A stretch of 64,000 nucleotides of DNA. It comes from Anodontia alba (lineage: Eukaryota; Mollusca; Bivalvia; Lucinida; Lucinidae). The translations under genes and the position numbers were made by a program. This document shows positions 42,236 through 52,695 of this stretch, piece by piece (within the stretch, counting starts at the first letter, position 1; each line of letters begins with the position of its first letter). Location: positions 87,908,399 to 87,972,398 of the forward strand of contig OZ024828.1 of assembly GCA_964016985.1 (NCBI GenBank), given 5' to 3'. The notes beneath the pieces were generated by a model that ran no database searches, was not told where the DNA came from, and saw nothing but the letters and a program-made list of their open reading frames with translations.

Positions 42236-42593
42236 ATACACAAGATGTTAGCTTTATTTTAGTGTTTTATACGATAAACAACGTGTTCTAGAATGTACTG
42301 GCGAATAAGGAAAAGTCTGACCAGCTTCTGTCAGAAGTATAATGATCTTATTTCAGACTGGTGACATTAAAACATTTTAGTAACTGACATTCAAATAAAA
42401 CATTTGCAGACAGAGGAAGTCGAGCCAGTCTGCACATTGACTAAGTGGGACAGGTCATGCTCTGTATTAGTTGTACAGCATTTTAACTCTTTCGTTGCCA
42501 AATTTCAGATGACATTTGTCGTCTGTTTTTGTTGTTTTTTTTTTTTTATTATTATTATTATTATTTTAACAAACTATCGTTTTGAACTGAATG

Positions 42594-42658
42594 TCAAACA
42601 GCATAGATCCAGATGAGACGGCTTATTGAGCCGTCTCATCTGGATCTATGCTGTTTGC
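42594..42658. repeat. Family B-type perfect hairpin
   Basis: GTCAAACAGCATAGATCCAG / CTGGATCTATGCTGTTTGC with GACGGCT-TATT-GAGCCGTC at the tip; arms about 29 bp with one mismatch. No TACCGTATTTACC ends. Confidence 0.78.
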
Positions 42659-43074
42659 AAAAGCCTATTATTATGCCTGTGGCAGTGAAAAAGTTGAAGG
42701 ATACTAATTGTAACGTTATTTGGAGCTACATTAGAAATAGAGTTAAGTATAAGGTTTCATGCGAGTTTTTTTTTTTTTTTTTTTTTTTTTTCTTCGTTGT
42801 TGTTTCTCTTTGTTTGCATGCTTGTAAGTGCAAATGATCATTATTCATTTCACAACTCCTCTTGTGTTGAATGCGTCATTCGCTGTGGTCCTTCCTGACT
42901 ACCTTCATTTATATAAGATGTGTCAATCCAAATTGGGTAATTGGCAAGGCTGGCTCAATTAATCGGATAATAGTTTAATTGATCGATAAATTCCACAAAA
43001 ATGATTATCATTACAGTTTTGCTAATAATCGATCATTTGACTTCTTTGCCTGTTACTTTACGTTATATATGCTC

Positions 43075-43290
43075 TTAGTATTCACACATCTCGACTACTT
43101 ACAGTACTTTATCTAAAATGTGAACAAGTACAATTTACTACCCAAAATTGTGTCTAAAAATAGTTGGACGAGTGGCAAACAGTGTAGACCCTGATGAGAC
43201 GCCGCATGTTGCGGCGTCTCGTCTGGGTCTACACTGTTTGCTCAGGCAGGCCTATCTGACCAACATACAATGAAGTATAGCATGGTAAGA
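43075..43290. mobile_element. Family B MITE, copy 5
   Basis: ATTTACTACCCAAAATTGTGTC precedes a hairpin (43174-43241) pairing GCAAACAGTGTAGACCCTGA with TCTGGGTCTACACTGTTTGC, tip GACGCCGCATGTTGCGGCGTC. The right end CAGGCAGGCCTATCTGACC is changed and the left end decayed. Confidence 0.72.
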
Positions 43291-43561
43291 GTCATGCTCA
43301 GACAGACAGGTAAAATTATTACCAACTCTTCAGTGATTACTAATCGATTATCGATCACAATGCCATTCGATTATCTTTTCAGATCTGATTAGCCAGCCTT
43401 AGTAATTGGTACCTCCTATATCGGACCCCCCTCGCCGAAATGTAAATGCTGTAAATATTTTAACTTACAAAGTAATTACAGTGTATAACAGCATACATTC
43501 AAAATACTCTTTAACTACATGAAATCAAATTAAATAACCTCTATAGTTTTACTAATTTCAT

Positions 43562-43803
43562 TAGGGATAATGGGTATAGTTTCAGGGAAAAATTCTGTCA
43601 AATTGGTTTTGCCACCCCTCCCCCCGAAAAAAGGTCTACTCTAAACGAAAAGCATTTGTTCCCAATGGGATCAAATTCTTTCCTTTTAGAATTGATTCTT
43701 TTCAGGAAAGGTTTAGTCTTGCGGAAAACAAAACCGAATGTCACAAAATTTGTTTTCTTTGTAAAAATGGCAGATAATCTACCAACTGTATCCAGTCCCT
43801 TTA
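43562..43803. repeat. Family O repeat, copy 6
   Basis: TAGGGATAATGGGTATAGTTTC...AAAAAGGTCTACTCTAAACG...CCTTTTAGAATTGATTC...CTACCAACTGTATCCAGTCCCTTTA. Ends inverted; hairpin on AATTTGNTCCC words. Confidence 0.6.
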
Positions 43804-44133
43804 GCATTGTTTCATTAATGAAAAAAAGAATTCCAGATACTGTGACCGTATTTTGTCTTGCAAGTGTGTTTCAATGACAATTGAAGAAGTGGAACCAATA
43901 AGGCGATGTATGTGACAAGGACCTGATTATTTCCGTGGAACTGATAAGGTAATATATGAGACAAGAGCTTGATTACTTCCTTTAAAGGGATGGTATTATT
44001 TTCCATATCAGTCAGATATAATTCGAACACATGGCTGTTCTGGACTGCCTGTTGAAACAGCGAAAGAGTAAAATTTTATTATTTATAATCTTTTGCGTTT
44101 GAAAAATTACTTACTCAGCATTTTCTGTACTCT

Positions 44134-44698
44134 TAAGGGGAAATGATACACTTTCATGGGAGGCAACTCCGTCACATCACGAAAACTTACCGATATAATT
44201 TTGACCCCCTTAAACCCCACTTTTATATAGTAAAACTTTGGTTTACAGGGGTATACATATTTTTTCTTATTTCTGCTCAAAAAACATAGATTGTGGGTAA
44301 TCGTTAGAACCGCCTCGGTGAGGCGGTTCTAACGAGTATCTACAAGCAATGTTTTGAGCATAAATATGAAAAATATCAGAATTTTTATCTGAAAACTTTC
44401 AGTTTTTGGTGGTGAAATTTTCAATAAATTTGAATAGGCGCGTTTTCGTAATGAACTTGTTTTGAGTCCCTTCTGAAAAGGGATCTTTTTTAAAAGGAAA
44501 GAATCTCCTTGGGATTTTTTTTTTCCTTTTAGAGTAGAACCTCCCACCCCGCGTTTTCAGAAGAGGCTTGGCGTGCAGTAAAAGCACTGAAAGACACAAA
44601 AGCCACCCCACCCGCACCCACGTCCCTGCACCCCGCCCCGCACCCACCCGATTGGCGGAAATGGCAGAAAAGTCTACCAAGTGTAACCAGTCCCTTTA
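44134..44698. repeat. Family O repeat, copy 7, hosting A copy 18
   Basis: TTAAGGGGAAATGATACACTTT...GGAGGCAACTCCGTCA, then A copy 18, then AACTTGTTTTGAGTCCCTTCTG...CTACCAAGTGTAACCAGTCCC. Comparison with O copy 8 (TCTGTCAAAATTG in reverse) shows the junction. Confidence 0.65.
44175..44453 (-). mobile_element. Family A MITE, copy 18
   Basis: CATCACGAAAACTTACC to CGTTTTCGTAATG; hairpin centre GCCTCGGTGAGGC. Both flanking bases are A, but the O comparison fits insertion without any duplicated base. Confidence 0.9.
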
Positions 44699-45073
44699 AT
44701 TAGCATACCTTGTTTTGGATTGTTGATAAGGAAGGCAATATTCGCACAGGGCTGTGTACTTAAACAATTAAATTAGAATCAATCAATTGTCATTAGCGTG
44801 GAAACATGCTTCTCTAATTACAGACTGTTCTATTCTTGTCGCACAAAGCTACCGTATAATCCCAAGTCATTCATTTTGAAGTCTATATAGGATTAAACTG
44901 TCGTCTGATTTTGTCACTTCCTTTGATTATTGCTTGTGCTAGTTTAAAATTTCATTACAAATTTTCTTATTTCTTTTTATCGGTTGAAATTGTTACCGTC
45001 CTTCTGACGTACTTCTTGGAAGTCATGTGACTTAATGTTATCTGACGTTTCGTCTTCGGCATGAAAATTTTGT
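44699..45073. other. Non-coding stretch
   Basis: Nothing recognised. Confidence 0.4.
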
Positions 45074-45284
45074 TTAACATTTACTCGCTTGGCAAATTCA
45101 GCGAACGACAAACTGATGATAGATTTCCTTTTTTTCCCAGAAAATAATATTTGACATTCATGCAAATTGTCTCCCTCAGGAGACAATCCATATGAAATGT
45201 CAAAGCCTATTTTCTAGGAAAATAAAATAATTCAAATTGTCGTTTGCTGAAATTTTTACCCAACATGTTTACCGGTAAAATTAA
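45074..45284. mobile_element. Family E MITE, copy 9
   Basis: TTAACATTTACTCGCTTGGC...CAAATTCAGCGAACGACAAA on the left; TTGTCGTTTGCTGAAATTTTTACCC and GTTTACCGG on the right; hairpin TGCAAATTGTCTCCCTCAGG / GGAGACAATCCATATGAAAT well kept. Confidence 0.72.
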
Positions 45285-45329
45285 AAATGATTTGACTATA
45301 CCCTAAACGTTTACCAGATAGTGAAAATA

Positions 45330-46596
45330 CGCGGGCGTGTCAATAAATAACCAGCCTATCCCATTTCCGATGGACCGAGACGGTCACGATTTTCATGCTT
45401 TGTTTTAATATATGTTTTATACATGGGTACAAAATTGCACAGATATCGAGTCATTCTTTAATAAGATATTGAATGTCAAACATGGCCAGTGATGCAAAGG
45501 CATGCTTTTCATCTAAAGTTGAGTACCGTGCTGTAATCCGGTACTTGTATTTAAAATGTAAAACGGGCAAGGAAATACACGGCTAGTTAGCCGATGTTTA
45601 TGGGTCTTCTGCACCATCTTATGCTCAGATTAAATTCTAGGTAGGGGAATTCAAACGCGGCAGAACGTCTTTAGAAGATGAAGCCAGGTCTGAACGCCCA
45701 CTGGATGCCAGCGACGAAGAAATGCGTAAGAAAGTTCGGGATCTGGTATACTCTGATAGGCGAATTCAGGTGGAAGAAATAGCGCAGGCATTAGGCATTT
45801 CACATGGTAGCGTTTCAACAATCTTACATGATCGTTTAGGTATGCGCAAGCTAACAGCCTGTTGGGTCCCCAAATCCCTTAGCGATGAGCAAATGGCAAC
45901 CGGAGCATCAGTATGCAGCGCCTTGTTGAAGCGTTTTAGGTCAAAAGATGATTTTCTTTTGCGTCTGGTGACTGTAGATGAGACTTAGGTTCATTATTAT
46001 GAACCAGAGACTAAAGCTCAGAGTCGTCAGTTGGTAGGTCCTGGGTCCCCTAGGCCAAAGAAGTTCAAGACGCAACCATCTGCTGGCAAGGTGATGGCCA
46101 CAGTATTTTGGGACGCAAAAGGCGTAATTATGTCGGACTTTCAATAACTGGAGTGTACTATGCAACTTTGTTAGACCAGCTGAGAACCGCCATCCGTGAA
46201 AAACGCCGAGGTAAACTCTCTAAAGGTGTTTTGCTGCAACAGGACAACTCGAGAGTCCCAACTTGCAAAGTTGCAATGGATGCTGTAGAGCGAAACGGGT
46301 ATGGATTAATACCACATCCTGCCTATTCGCCTGACCTAGCTCCTAGCGACTTCTTCCTATTCCCAAACTTGAAAAAGGATATCCGTGGACTTCATTTCCG
46401 GTCTGATGAAGAAGTCGTGACGGCAGTTGAGGAGTGGGTCAATGGAAAGGACCCTGACTTTTTTTCAGTTCTGGGCTGATGGCATTTGAACGCCGTTGGT
46501 CTAAGTGCATCACACTAGAGGGCATATACATCGAAAAAGAAGAGGTGGATCTCAACCGGAAATAAGTTAGGCTGGTTACTTATTGACTCACCCTCG
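45330..46596 (+). mobile_element. mariner element, full length, dead
   Basis: Inverted ends CGCGGGCGTGTCAATAAATA and TTATTGACTCACCCTCG extend inward (ACCAGCCTA / TAGGCTGGT, TTTCCG / CGGAAA). TA flanks both sides (45328-45329, 46597-46598). 1267 bp, the size expected of mariner. The left end has CGCGGGCG where the right implies CGAGGGTG. Confidence 0.93.
45482..46565 (+). pseudogene. mariner transposase pseudogene
   Basis: The gene would encode the mariner transposase (DD34D). The N-terminal domain reads KTGKEIHG and SSAPSYAQIKF...VGEFKRGRTSLEDEARS; the helix-turn-helix RIQVEEIAQALGISHGSVST; then VPKSLSDEQ; first Asp in VTVDET; second Asp in LLQQDN; third Asp in YSPDLAPSDFFLFPNL; end VDLNRK and stop at 46563. 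The ATG at 45482 is in frame with the next 500 bases. Breaks: TAG stops near 45584, 45638 (site of a usual Trp) and 45986 (site of the Trp after DET); a frame change near 46140 with loss of a few codons; a second shift near 46462. About 360 codons, normal length. The nonsense changes fit G-to-A decay. Confidence 0.95.
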
Positions 46597-46598
46597 TA

Positions 46599-47080
46599 TA
46601 TACTTATTTCAAATTTCTACCACTTTTTGCGTTCCTGTGAAGCGGTTTCTCGAAGTTTTTGTTGTTGTTAACCAGAGTATAGATTTGGTACAGACACCTG
46701 AGATGCAGGTAAAATAAATGTTAATCAGACTATATACCTTTTATTTCAGACGTTTGAAACAAAACAACTGAATGGAAACGCCTCCAAGAGAACTAAACTC
46801 TGACATAGAAATGCTTAACACAGCCACTTAAAGGAAAGAATCATTTAGTGGTCATCGACCTTCTCATAAGACGTTATAGACTTTATCAAAATTCCATTTG
46901 TCAATAAAGAATCGAATCTGTCTATCTACACAGTATCTTTAATAATAATTCAGTAATATTGTCCCAGGTTATTTCAAGAATACTGAATCTCCCATTATTA
47001 CTTACAAATATGACACACCTATTCGTAATATCTTATTTAATGTTAAACTTGATATTGAGACCAGTATGCTTGGTTGCTGA
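46599..47080. other. Non-coding stretch
   Basis: Nothing recognised between the mariner and the G fragment. Confidence 0.4.
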
Positions 47081-47084
47081 GCTT

Positions 47085-47165
47085 GTTACAAGTAGCCACA
47101 TTTGTGCGCCCTGTGAAGATTCAGATCAGCCTGCGCGATCAGAATCTTCACTGGGCGAATTGTTT
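47085..47165. repeat. Family G hairpin fragment
   Basis: TGTGCGCCCTGTGAAGATTC / AATCTTCACTGGGCGAA around GATCAGCCTGCGCGATC; a shortened palindrome without outer ends. Confidence 0.55.
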
Positions 47166-48200
47166 TCGTATTGTGACCCGTCTTATTGTAGTGTTTAGTG
47201 GATCCTGTCTAGCATTGTGATCACCTTTTGGGGAAGATGTAGCCGGTTGTTTTGCTTTACTTTGCTTCCCTCTTTAATTGCACGACGGTGGGTCGGTCCT
47301 TAGACTAAATGACGGCTCCATCCTCAGTCTGTTAGAAATGGTCGGTGCCTGACTATCAATGTCTGTGGTCGGGCTTAACCGAGACTCCCATTTTCTGATC
47401 CGTAGTGTTTTCTTTTTGACGTTTATTTTACTACACTGCAGCTGGTGTTAGAGCCGTGTGTCGGCGGTAGAACGTCTCCCCGAACATCGCCATAGTGCAG
47501 ATTATATTTCATTTCTTTTGAGATCATTGGGCCCATTGTGGTGTATTTGAAAATGGAGTTCTGCTCATGTATACGCTAGAGGGCGTAAGCAGTGTTGCAA
47601 ACTCCATTACTGTTTATGAAGAGTCACAATAAAACTGAGACTTCCATTTTCTAATTCGTAGTGTGTTCTTTGTTTCCAAAGCAATCTTTTTTATTATCAT
47701 GGTCCTTTTTTGTGTTTTTCTTGTGATCTGGCTTCAAATCGCCATGGAGCCCTTTGCATTGTTTCATCACAGTGTTTCTGATTATATGTGTTTCACTTGT
47801 AGATAGAGGACTCCTATGTAGACCGAACATATATTTTTAATTTGGAATCGCATCAGAATTAAGGGTGAGGTTTCCTGCCAATAAAACTGGTTTAAACTCC
47901 CCAGCAGCTTCCCTCTGACTATTCCAAGTCGGTTCTTCTGTTGCAGTTCTTCTTTGTTTACACGTCTGTTGGTTCATGCTGGCGTGTTGTCCTTACTTGT
48001 TCCTCATTTCTCCATCTTTTGGTGCTTCGGAAGGGGCTGAGCTTCGTGATTGTGGCACTTCCTGGCTATTTATCTTCACATATATTTTTGTGGTTTGTGT
48101 ACTGTCTGTTTTGGTTTGTCTGCTTTTTATTTTGGTTTCACTGATAGGCTATATTCTGTGACTGTGGCTCTTACTGTACACCTTCTATACTATTGTTCTT
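47165..48200 (+). repeat. Q/N interspersed repeat, longest copy
   Basis: Successive parts match elsewhere: GTGTTTAGTGGATCCTGTCT (33510), TGCACGACGGTGGGTCGG...CTTAGACTAAATGACG (reverse at 54750-54790), N part GCTGGTGTTAGAGCCGTGTG...AACGTCTCCCC (50180), CAGTGTTTCTGATTATATG...ATTAAGGGTGAGG (reverse at 31890), AGGCTATATTCTGTGACTGT (33658). About 1 kb, no preserved coding frame. Could be the 3' portion of a retroelement or a long non-autonomous element; class undetermined. Confidence 0.6.
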
Positions 48201-48268
48201 TATGGAATCAATTCTTTCCTTTAAGAGTAGGAACATGGTATTTCCTTTCAGAGTAATCCCAATATAGG

Positions 48269-48407
48269 GATCAAACATGGTTTTTCATGCATTAACATTC
48301 GCCAGGTCCCGTGGGACGTGTTGAAAACCGAGGCCGAATGCCGTTTTTTTTTAACACCTCCCAAGGGACCCGGCGAATGTTAATGCATTGAAAAAACATG
48401 TTCGATC
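48269..48407. repeat. Imperfect palindrome, GCATTAACATTCGCC arms
   Basis: GATCAAACATGGTTTTTCATG and CATGTTCGATC outer arms; ATGCATTAACATTCGCC / GGCGAATGTTAATGCAT middle arms; GGTCCCGTGGGA / TCCCAAGGGACC; the loop contains GAAAACCGAGGCCGAATGCC. Only one copy in the window. Confidence 0.75.
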
Positions 48408-48411
48408 ACTG

Positions 48412-48704
48412 TTATTGCATAAAAACTGAACACATTTGCTATATTTCGCGTCATTTCTTGCACTATTTTGTTTCGCCTTTCCACCGATGTCTCACGAACG
48501 CGATTTCATCGGACTATGCTCGTTCTAGGGCCGGTCAGTACACATCTCGTAACGGCAGCAAATCTGTGGCCCCGGTACGATCATATTGAAAGTTGCGTAG
48601 CCGTGCATTAACAGCGCGGAAATTGCCATGTTAATACATTGTACTTGGCTTTTCGCCGGTTAATGCACGGCTGTTAATAACGTGCGAAACTGCTTTTTAT
48701 GCAA
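48412..48704. mobile_element. Possible MITE with TTGCATAAAAA ends
   Basis: TTATTGCATAAAAAC (48411) and TTTTTATGCAATAAT (48692) are inverted, and a second palindrome inside (CCGTGCATTAACAGC / GTTAATGCACGGCTG, 48601-48680) points the same way. Sits directly beside the 48269-48407 palindrome and may be one compound element. Confidence 0.5.
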
Positions 48705-48709
48705 TAATA

Positions 48710-49190
48710 TTTATGAAAAAAATGTCAAATACTAGGAGGGCAACTTCCTGTCTGCAAAGGTTGTCTTCTTTGCAAGATGACGGTAAACTCTTTACTGTGT
48801 GTCCTTTCATCTCAGCATGAGTCCTGACTTGCGAGAAAAATAAAACAGAAAAATTAAATGGGAAACCCTTAGTTATTCTTTACAGTATATCTTAAAAATT
48901 TAGATGACTCTTTTTTTTTTTGTCTACATAAAGCATTTATTTACACTCCTTTCGCTGAAATAATATTAATTTCAAATAAAGCAAAGAAGACATATTCACA
49001 GCCCCAGAGAATCAAGATAAATCTGCCTGCAGAGAATACGGTACTGTGTTTGTCAGCTTAACTGAATTGCTTCTGCATAATAATGCCTCTTCTTTTTTAC
49101 CAATCAGACATTACTTTGTATTCGATTGTCTTAGAAGAACACTTGTGTACTCTCAGTGGAATTGTAATTATTTTAGACACAAGCAGTATA
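48710..49190. other. Non-coding stretch
   Basis: No gene; a weak O-like word (CAACTTCCTGTCTGCAAAGGTTG, about 48740) also seen near 2890. Confidence 0.4.
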
Positions 49191-49193
49191 AAT

Positions 49194-49368
49194 TGGGCCG
49201 CAACGGCAGAAACCGTACCTTAGGAATATGAATTTTGAATAGACAAGGGTGTAAAGTTTCTTCGTATGGAGAACGAAGAATCTGATCAGACTGCTTGGAT
49301 GCACAGGCTGTTTTGAGTCTTCGTTGGGCGCACATGTCAGAAGATACATTTCCTCACGTTGCGGCTCA
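49194..49368. mobile_element. Family G MITE, copy 6
   Basis: TGGGCCGCAACGGCAGAAACCGTACC and TTCCTCACGTTGCGGCTCA ends with GGCGCACATGTCAGAAG shoulder; centre CAGACTGCTTGGATGCACAGGC. 175 bp. Confidence 0.72.
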
Positions 49369-49485
49369 ATTCATGCCGATTACTGACGTCGTTTTTCTGA
49401 CATTGTGTAAACTTTTCTGCTTCTACAATCACTTATGTCGGAAAACAAATTTATATCTAGTCGAAAGATAATAGCTGTCAGCTGT

Positions 49486-49659
49486 TAAGTGTACCTGATA
49501 CACTCGGTAGAATTCCACCATCTTTTCACAAGGGAGACAACTGCGTTTTACTTCCTGTTTGTTTTCCGATACACCAAATTCCTTCTGAAAAAAAGTCTAC
49601 TCTAAAAAGGAAAATTTTGTTACGCACCTCCTCCTCCCCCTTCCCTACCCCCCACCCCC

Positions 49660-49713
<54 letters not shown>

Positions 49714-49810
49714 CCCGAGAAAACTGTCTTATTATAGACCCCTTCTGAACAGCAGGGCGGTAAAACAATTTTGACAGAGATGCTTGAAAGTAGTGTCTCT
49801 ATTCCCTTAA
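49486..49810. repeat. Family O repeat, copy 8, with (CA)n
   Basis: GTGTACCTGATACACTCGGTAG...GGGAGACAACTGCG...CCTTCTGAAAAAAAGTCTACTC, then a C-rich tract and about 24 CA units (49662-49709), then GACCCCTTCTGAACAGC...AACAATTTTGACAGAG. The microsatellite has grown at the hairpin tip. Confidence 0.68.
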
Positions 49811-50126
49811 TCGATTTGAAACCTCAAGTAATTGGAGTAGCTTTTGACTCGAGAAATAAATTCAACAATGCTCTCGTCTCCTCAGCAAAGGAACAATGTC
49901 AGTACACTATTATGACTGAGTCCTCTTACCAAATATTGTTGTACGGCTGTATAAATATGTCTTGACATATATCTGATCAGGTCGAGGATCATGGCCCACA
50001 TCTAATCTGGTCAATGGTCACTGAAACTGACAGATTTAGGCCATTTTTGGTTACGCGTGGTTTATTTTCTGCCATTTTAAAAGGCTACACCTTTAGTGAA
50101 CGTTTTTTGGTGTTTTTTTTTGTTTG

Positions 50127-50132
<6 letters not shown>

Positions 50133-50166
<34 letters not shown>

Positions 50167-50168
50167 TT
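50133..50168. repeat. (TTA)n microsatellite
   Basis: About 12 ATT triplets after a T/G-rich run; the N repeat follows immediately, as also happens near 47425. Confidence 0.93.
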
Positions 50169-50418
50169 ACTTTACTGCAACTGGTGTTAGGTGTCGTGCG
50201 ACGGCCGTAAAACGTCTCCCCATATTGCATCATAGTGCAGATTATATTTTCATTTCATTTAGGATCATAGAGCCCAGTCTGGTTACTTTGAAAATCAAAT
50301 ACCGCTTAAGCCAGTGCTAGGGAATTTATGCAGGCTCGCAATCCACATTGTTGCATATGAAGAGACTTAAAAACCGAGCCTCCGATTTTCGTTCTTTAGT
50401 GTGTTCTTTGTTTACAAT
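50163..50418 (+). repeat. N repeat, ~255-bp copy
   Basis: TACTGCAACTGGTGTTAGGTG...CGTAAAACGTCTCCCC...TTGCATATGAAGAGACTTAA...TTAGTGTGTTCTTTGTTTAC, co-linear with 47432-47690. Reverse fragments at 51391-51600 and 51955-52075. Confidence 0.65.
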
Positions 50419-50429
50419 GGCAACCTTTA

Positions 50430-50830
50430 AGATTTTTTTATTCTGCTTGCTTTCCTACATACCAAGCTCCTTCCAAAATGGGGTCTATTTTAACCCTAGT
50501 CCTGCTAAACCCGGATATGTCCTGCCTTTGCAAACAGCGCAGATCCAGATCAGTTGGCTTCCCGGAAGAAGCCAGCTGATCTGGCTCTGCACTGTTTGCC
50601 ATTAATATCTGAATTTCTACCAACAATCTAGATCAAGTAATTTGATTGGCTGAAACTAGAAATGATCATGGCATCTTAATTCATTCAGCAGGACAAGGGT
50701 TAAAAGGAAATAATTTACTCAGATGTGAAGCAAATGATATCCTTTGAGAGTAGATCACTTTCAAAGGAAAACAAAACAATTTTGACAGAATGTATCTCCT
50801 ATGTGAAATTGTATCCAAAATGAGCTGGCA
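50430..50830. repeat. Family O repeat, copy 9, hosting C copy 4
   Basis: GCTTGCTTTCCTACATACCA...AAAATGGGGTCTATTT, then C copy 4, then AAAGGAAATAATTTACTCAG...AACAATTTTGACAGAATG...GAAATTGTATCC. C sits at the TTTTAAAAGG-like point of the O hairpin arm. Confidence 0.62.
50490..50703. mobile_element. Family C MITE (piggyBac-like), copy 4
   Basis: TTAACCCTAGTCCTGCTAAAC to TTCAGCAGGACAAGGGTTAA; exactly 214 bp like copy 3. Central hairpin GCAAACAGCGCAGATCCAGA with CAGTTGGCTTCCCGGAAG tip. The best-preserved C copy. Confidence 0.9.
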
Positions 50831-50837
50831 ATAGATA

Positions 50838-51182
50838 CAGTGAGCCCTCGTTACAACTACAAAATTTGTTCCCGAAGATGTTGCCATTAAAATGAATTTG
50901 CTGTTGTACAGAATACTTAATGAGCAGATTGATGTGTAAGAAAGGTCTTGTTTTGTTCTTATTTCTTCACGGAACATATGTTTTGGATATTTGTTAGAAT
51001 CGCCTCACTGAGGCGATTCTAACAAATATCCAAAACATAGTTTCTTTAAAGTATTATATACAATATTCTTGCATAATTTGTGACTAATTGTTACCTCTTA
51101 AGCGAAGGTTTCGTGGCGGTCAAATTGTCATTATAACAAATTTTGTCGTTGTATCGGGTGTCGGTATAAAGAGGGCTGTCTG
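50838..51182. mobile_element. Pogo-like MITE (CAGTGAGCCCTC) carrying the GCCTC hairpin
   Basis: CAGTGAGCCCTCGTTACAAC and the inverse (AGAGGGCTGTCTG) with TA outside. Centre (50977-51045) is a perfect palindrome GTTAGAATCGCCTCACTGAGGCG with AACATATGTTTTGGATATTT shoulders. 345 bp; no frame. Confidence 0.82.
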
Positions 51183-51390
51183 TATTTAAAAGCGCAGTGA
51201 GTATCACTTTGACGAGGAAAATGAAAAAAAAAAAGATATGACTATGACTGTAGTACTTCCTGGGTATCTTAACTTATACTTTTAAGTTGAAACCAATCCA
51301 GTGATAGGTCAAGGACAGGTAAATATAGACGTATATGATATTTTAAATAATTTTCAAGCATTTAAGTTGCTGTTTTATATACAATTAAAC

Positions 51391-51600
51391 TTCAAATAAA
51401 TAACAACTTGTAGGCAGGAACAGATGTGGTGTTTAATGAAAATGGTACCTTAATGCAGGTCTCCAGTAAAATATATAACGGTTGCCCTTGAAAACACCGA
51501 CCACATACAATAATGAAAATCGAAGTCTCTGTTTCCTTGAGGAGCTTCGTATGGAAGCAATGCACGTTGTAAGACTGCATACGCCCCCAATTTCTGACTT
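51391..51600 (-). repeat. N repeat fragment
   Basis: CAACGGTTGCCCTTGAAAACAC region, GAAGTCTCTGTTTCCTTGAGG and CTTCGTATGGAAGCAATG match the N copy in reverse (AACTCCATTAC, GAAGAGACT). Confidence 0.5.
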
Positions 51601-51671
51601 AAGCGGAGCTCAATTTTCCAAGATATCAGAATGCGCTCCATTAACGATTCCAGGGAAAATAAAAACTGCAC

Positions 51672-51951
51672 CATCACGAAAACACTCCTATATAATTTTG
51701 ACCCCCTTAAACCCCACTTTTATATAGTAAAACTTGGGTTTACAGAGGTATACATTTTTTATCTTATTTTTGCTCAAAAACATAGATTGTGGGTACTCGT
51801 TAGAACCGCCTCACCGAGGCGGTTCTAAAGAGTACCACAATATATGTTTTGATCAGAAATATAAAAAAATGTATCAGATTTTTATCTGAAAACTTTCAGT
51901 TTTTGGTGGTGAAATTTTGCAGTATGTTTGAATAGGTGTGTTTTCGTAATG
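51672..51951 (-). mobile_element. Family A MITE, copy 19
   Basis: CATCACGAAAACACTCC to TGTTTTCGTAATG; hairpin centre GCCTCACCGAGGC, right shoulder changed to CTAAAGAGTACCAC. Flanks AC on both sides. Confidence 0.9.
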
Positions 51952-51954
51952 ACT

Positions 51955-52075
51955 ATGGTGAAGTACAGGGAGACTTTGTTCTACTGCTGCCGTACGGCAC
52001 TTAACACCAGCTGCAATGAAGTCAAATAAACTTTATAGCGATTGTCCCTCGAAACACCGTACTCAAAACTACAAT
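51955..52075 (-). repeat. N repeat fragment
   Basis: GGGAGACTTTGTTCTACTGC, GTACGGCACTTAACACCAGC and AATGAAGTCAAATAAACTTT are the reverse of the N left part. Immediately right of A copy 19. Confidence 0.55.
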
Positions 52076-52695
52076 TGACATTGATTGTAGTTATTTATCA
52101 GTTTCAGTATTAAGGAAACCCTGCATGTTACTAATGTTAGCAAACATAGCTGCTGAATGTAAATGACAGCTTAAAGCGTAAGGCAACATTGGCAAGGACT
52201 GTATGGCAACATTGGCAAAGACTGTATCTGAGATGAAAGAAAGCGAAAAACAATGCATTCTGATGCAAGTTTTATCAAATTCGAATAGAAACCTGGGAAG
52301 TTAATACTGTTTAAGGAATTATAAAACATTGTCAAGGGCGCTGCATTTTAGGTTTCAAAACTTTCAAAGTATTAAATAAATTCTTCTTTGGAGTATCCAT
52401 ATTCGTCCGCAGGTAGTGTACTCAATATGATGAAATTCTTCTTTTTTCAAAAGTTTGGAATTTTCTTTGGTGTTGTTTATTTATTCGCTATTAAGAAGCA
52501 TCAGTGTATAAAACTAATATGTTTGAAGCAGAATATTGCGTTATCAGCGTTACCAGGGAACTATTTTAGGGGCGGCTTTAAGTAGTTATTAGGTCGATAG
52601 CGTCAGAAAAACCGACTGCCGAAATGCGGTATGTAAAATCTGGTGGCGGTTTGACAACCGCCCAAAGAATGAGGAATAGACACTGCCAAGACAAT
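52076..52695. other. Non-coding stretch
   Basis: No gene. A ~20-bp direct repeat (GGCAACATTGGCAA) is at 52182 and 52205; a similarity to 40090-40280 (TTCAAAAGTTTG..., ATGCGGTATGTAAAATCTGG) suggests an unnamed dispersed repeat. Confidence 0.45.

Noticed and set aside
42613..42837. Frame ending in a poly-Phe run
   Set aside because: It crosses a B-type hairpin and a T homopolymer and has no protein-like composition.
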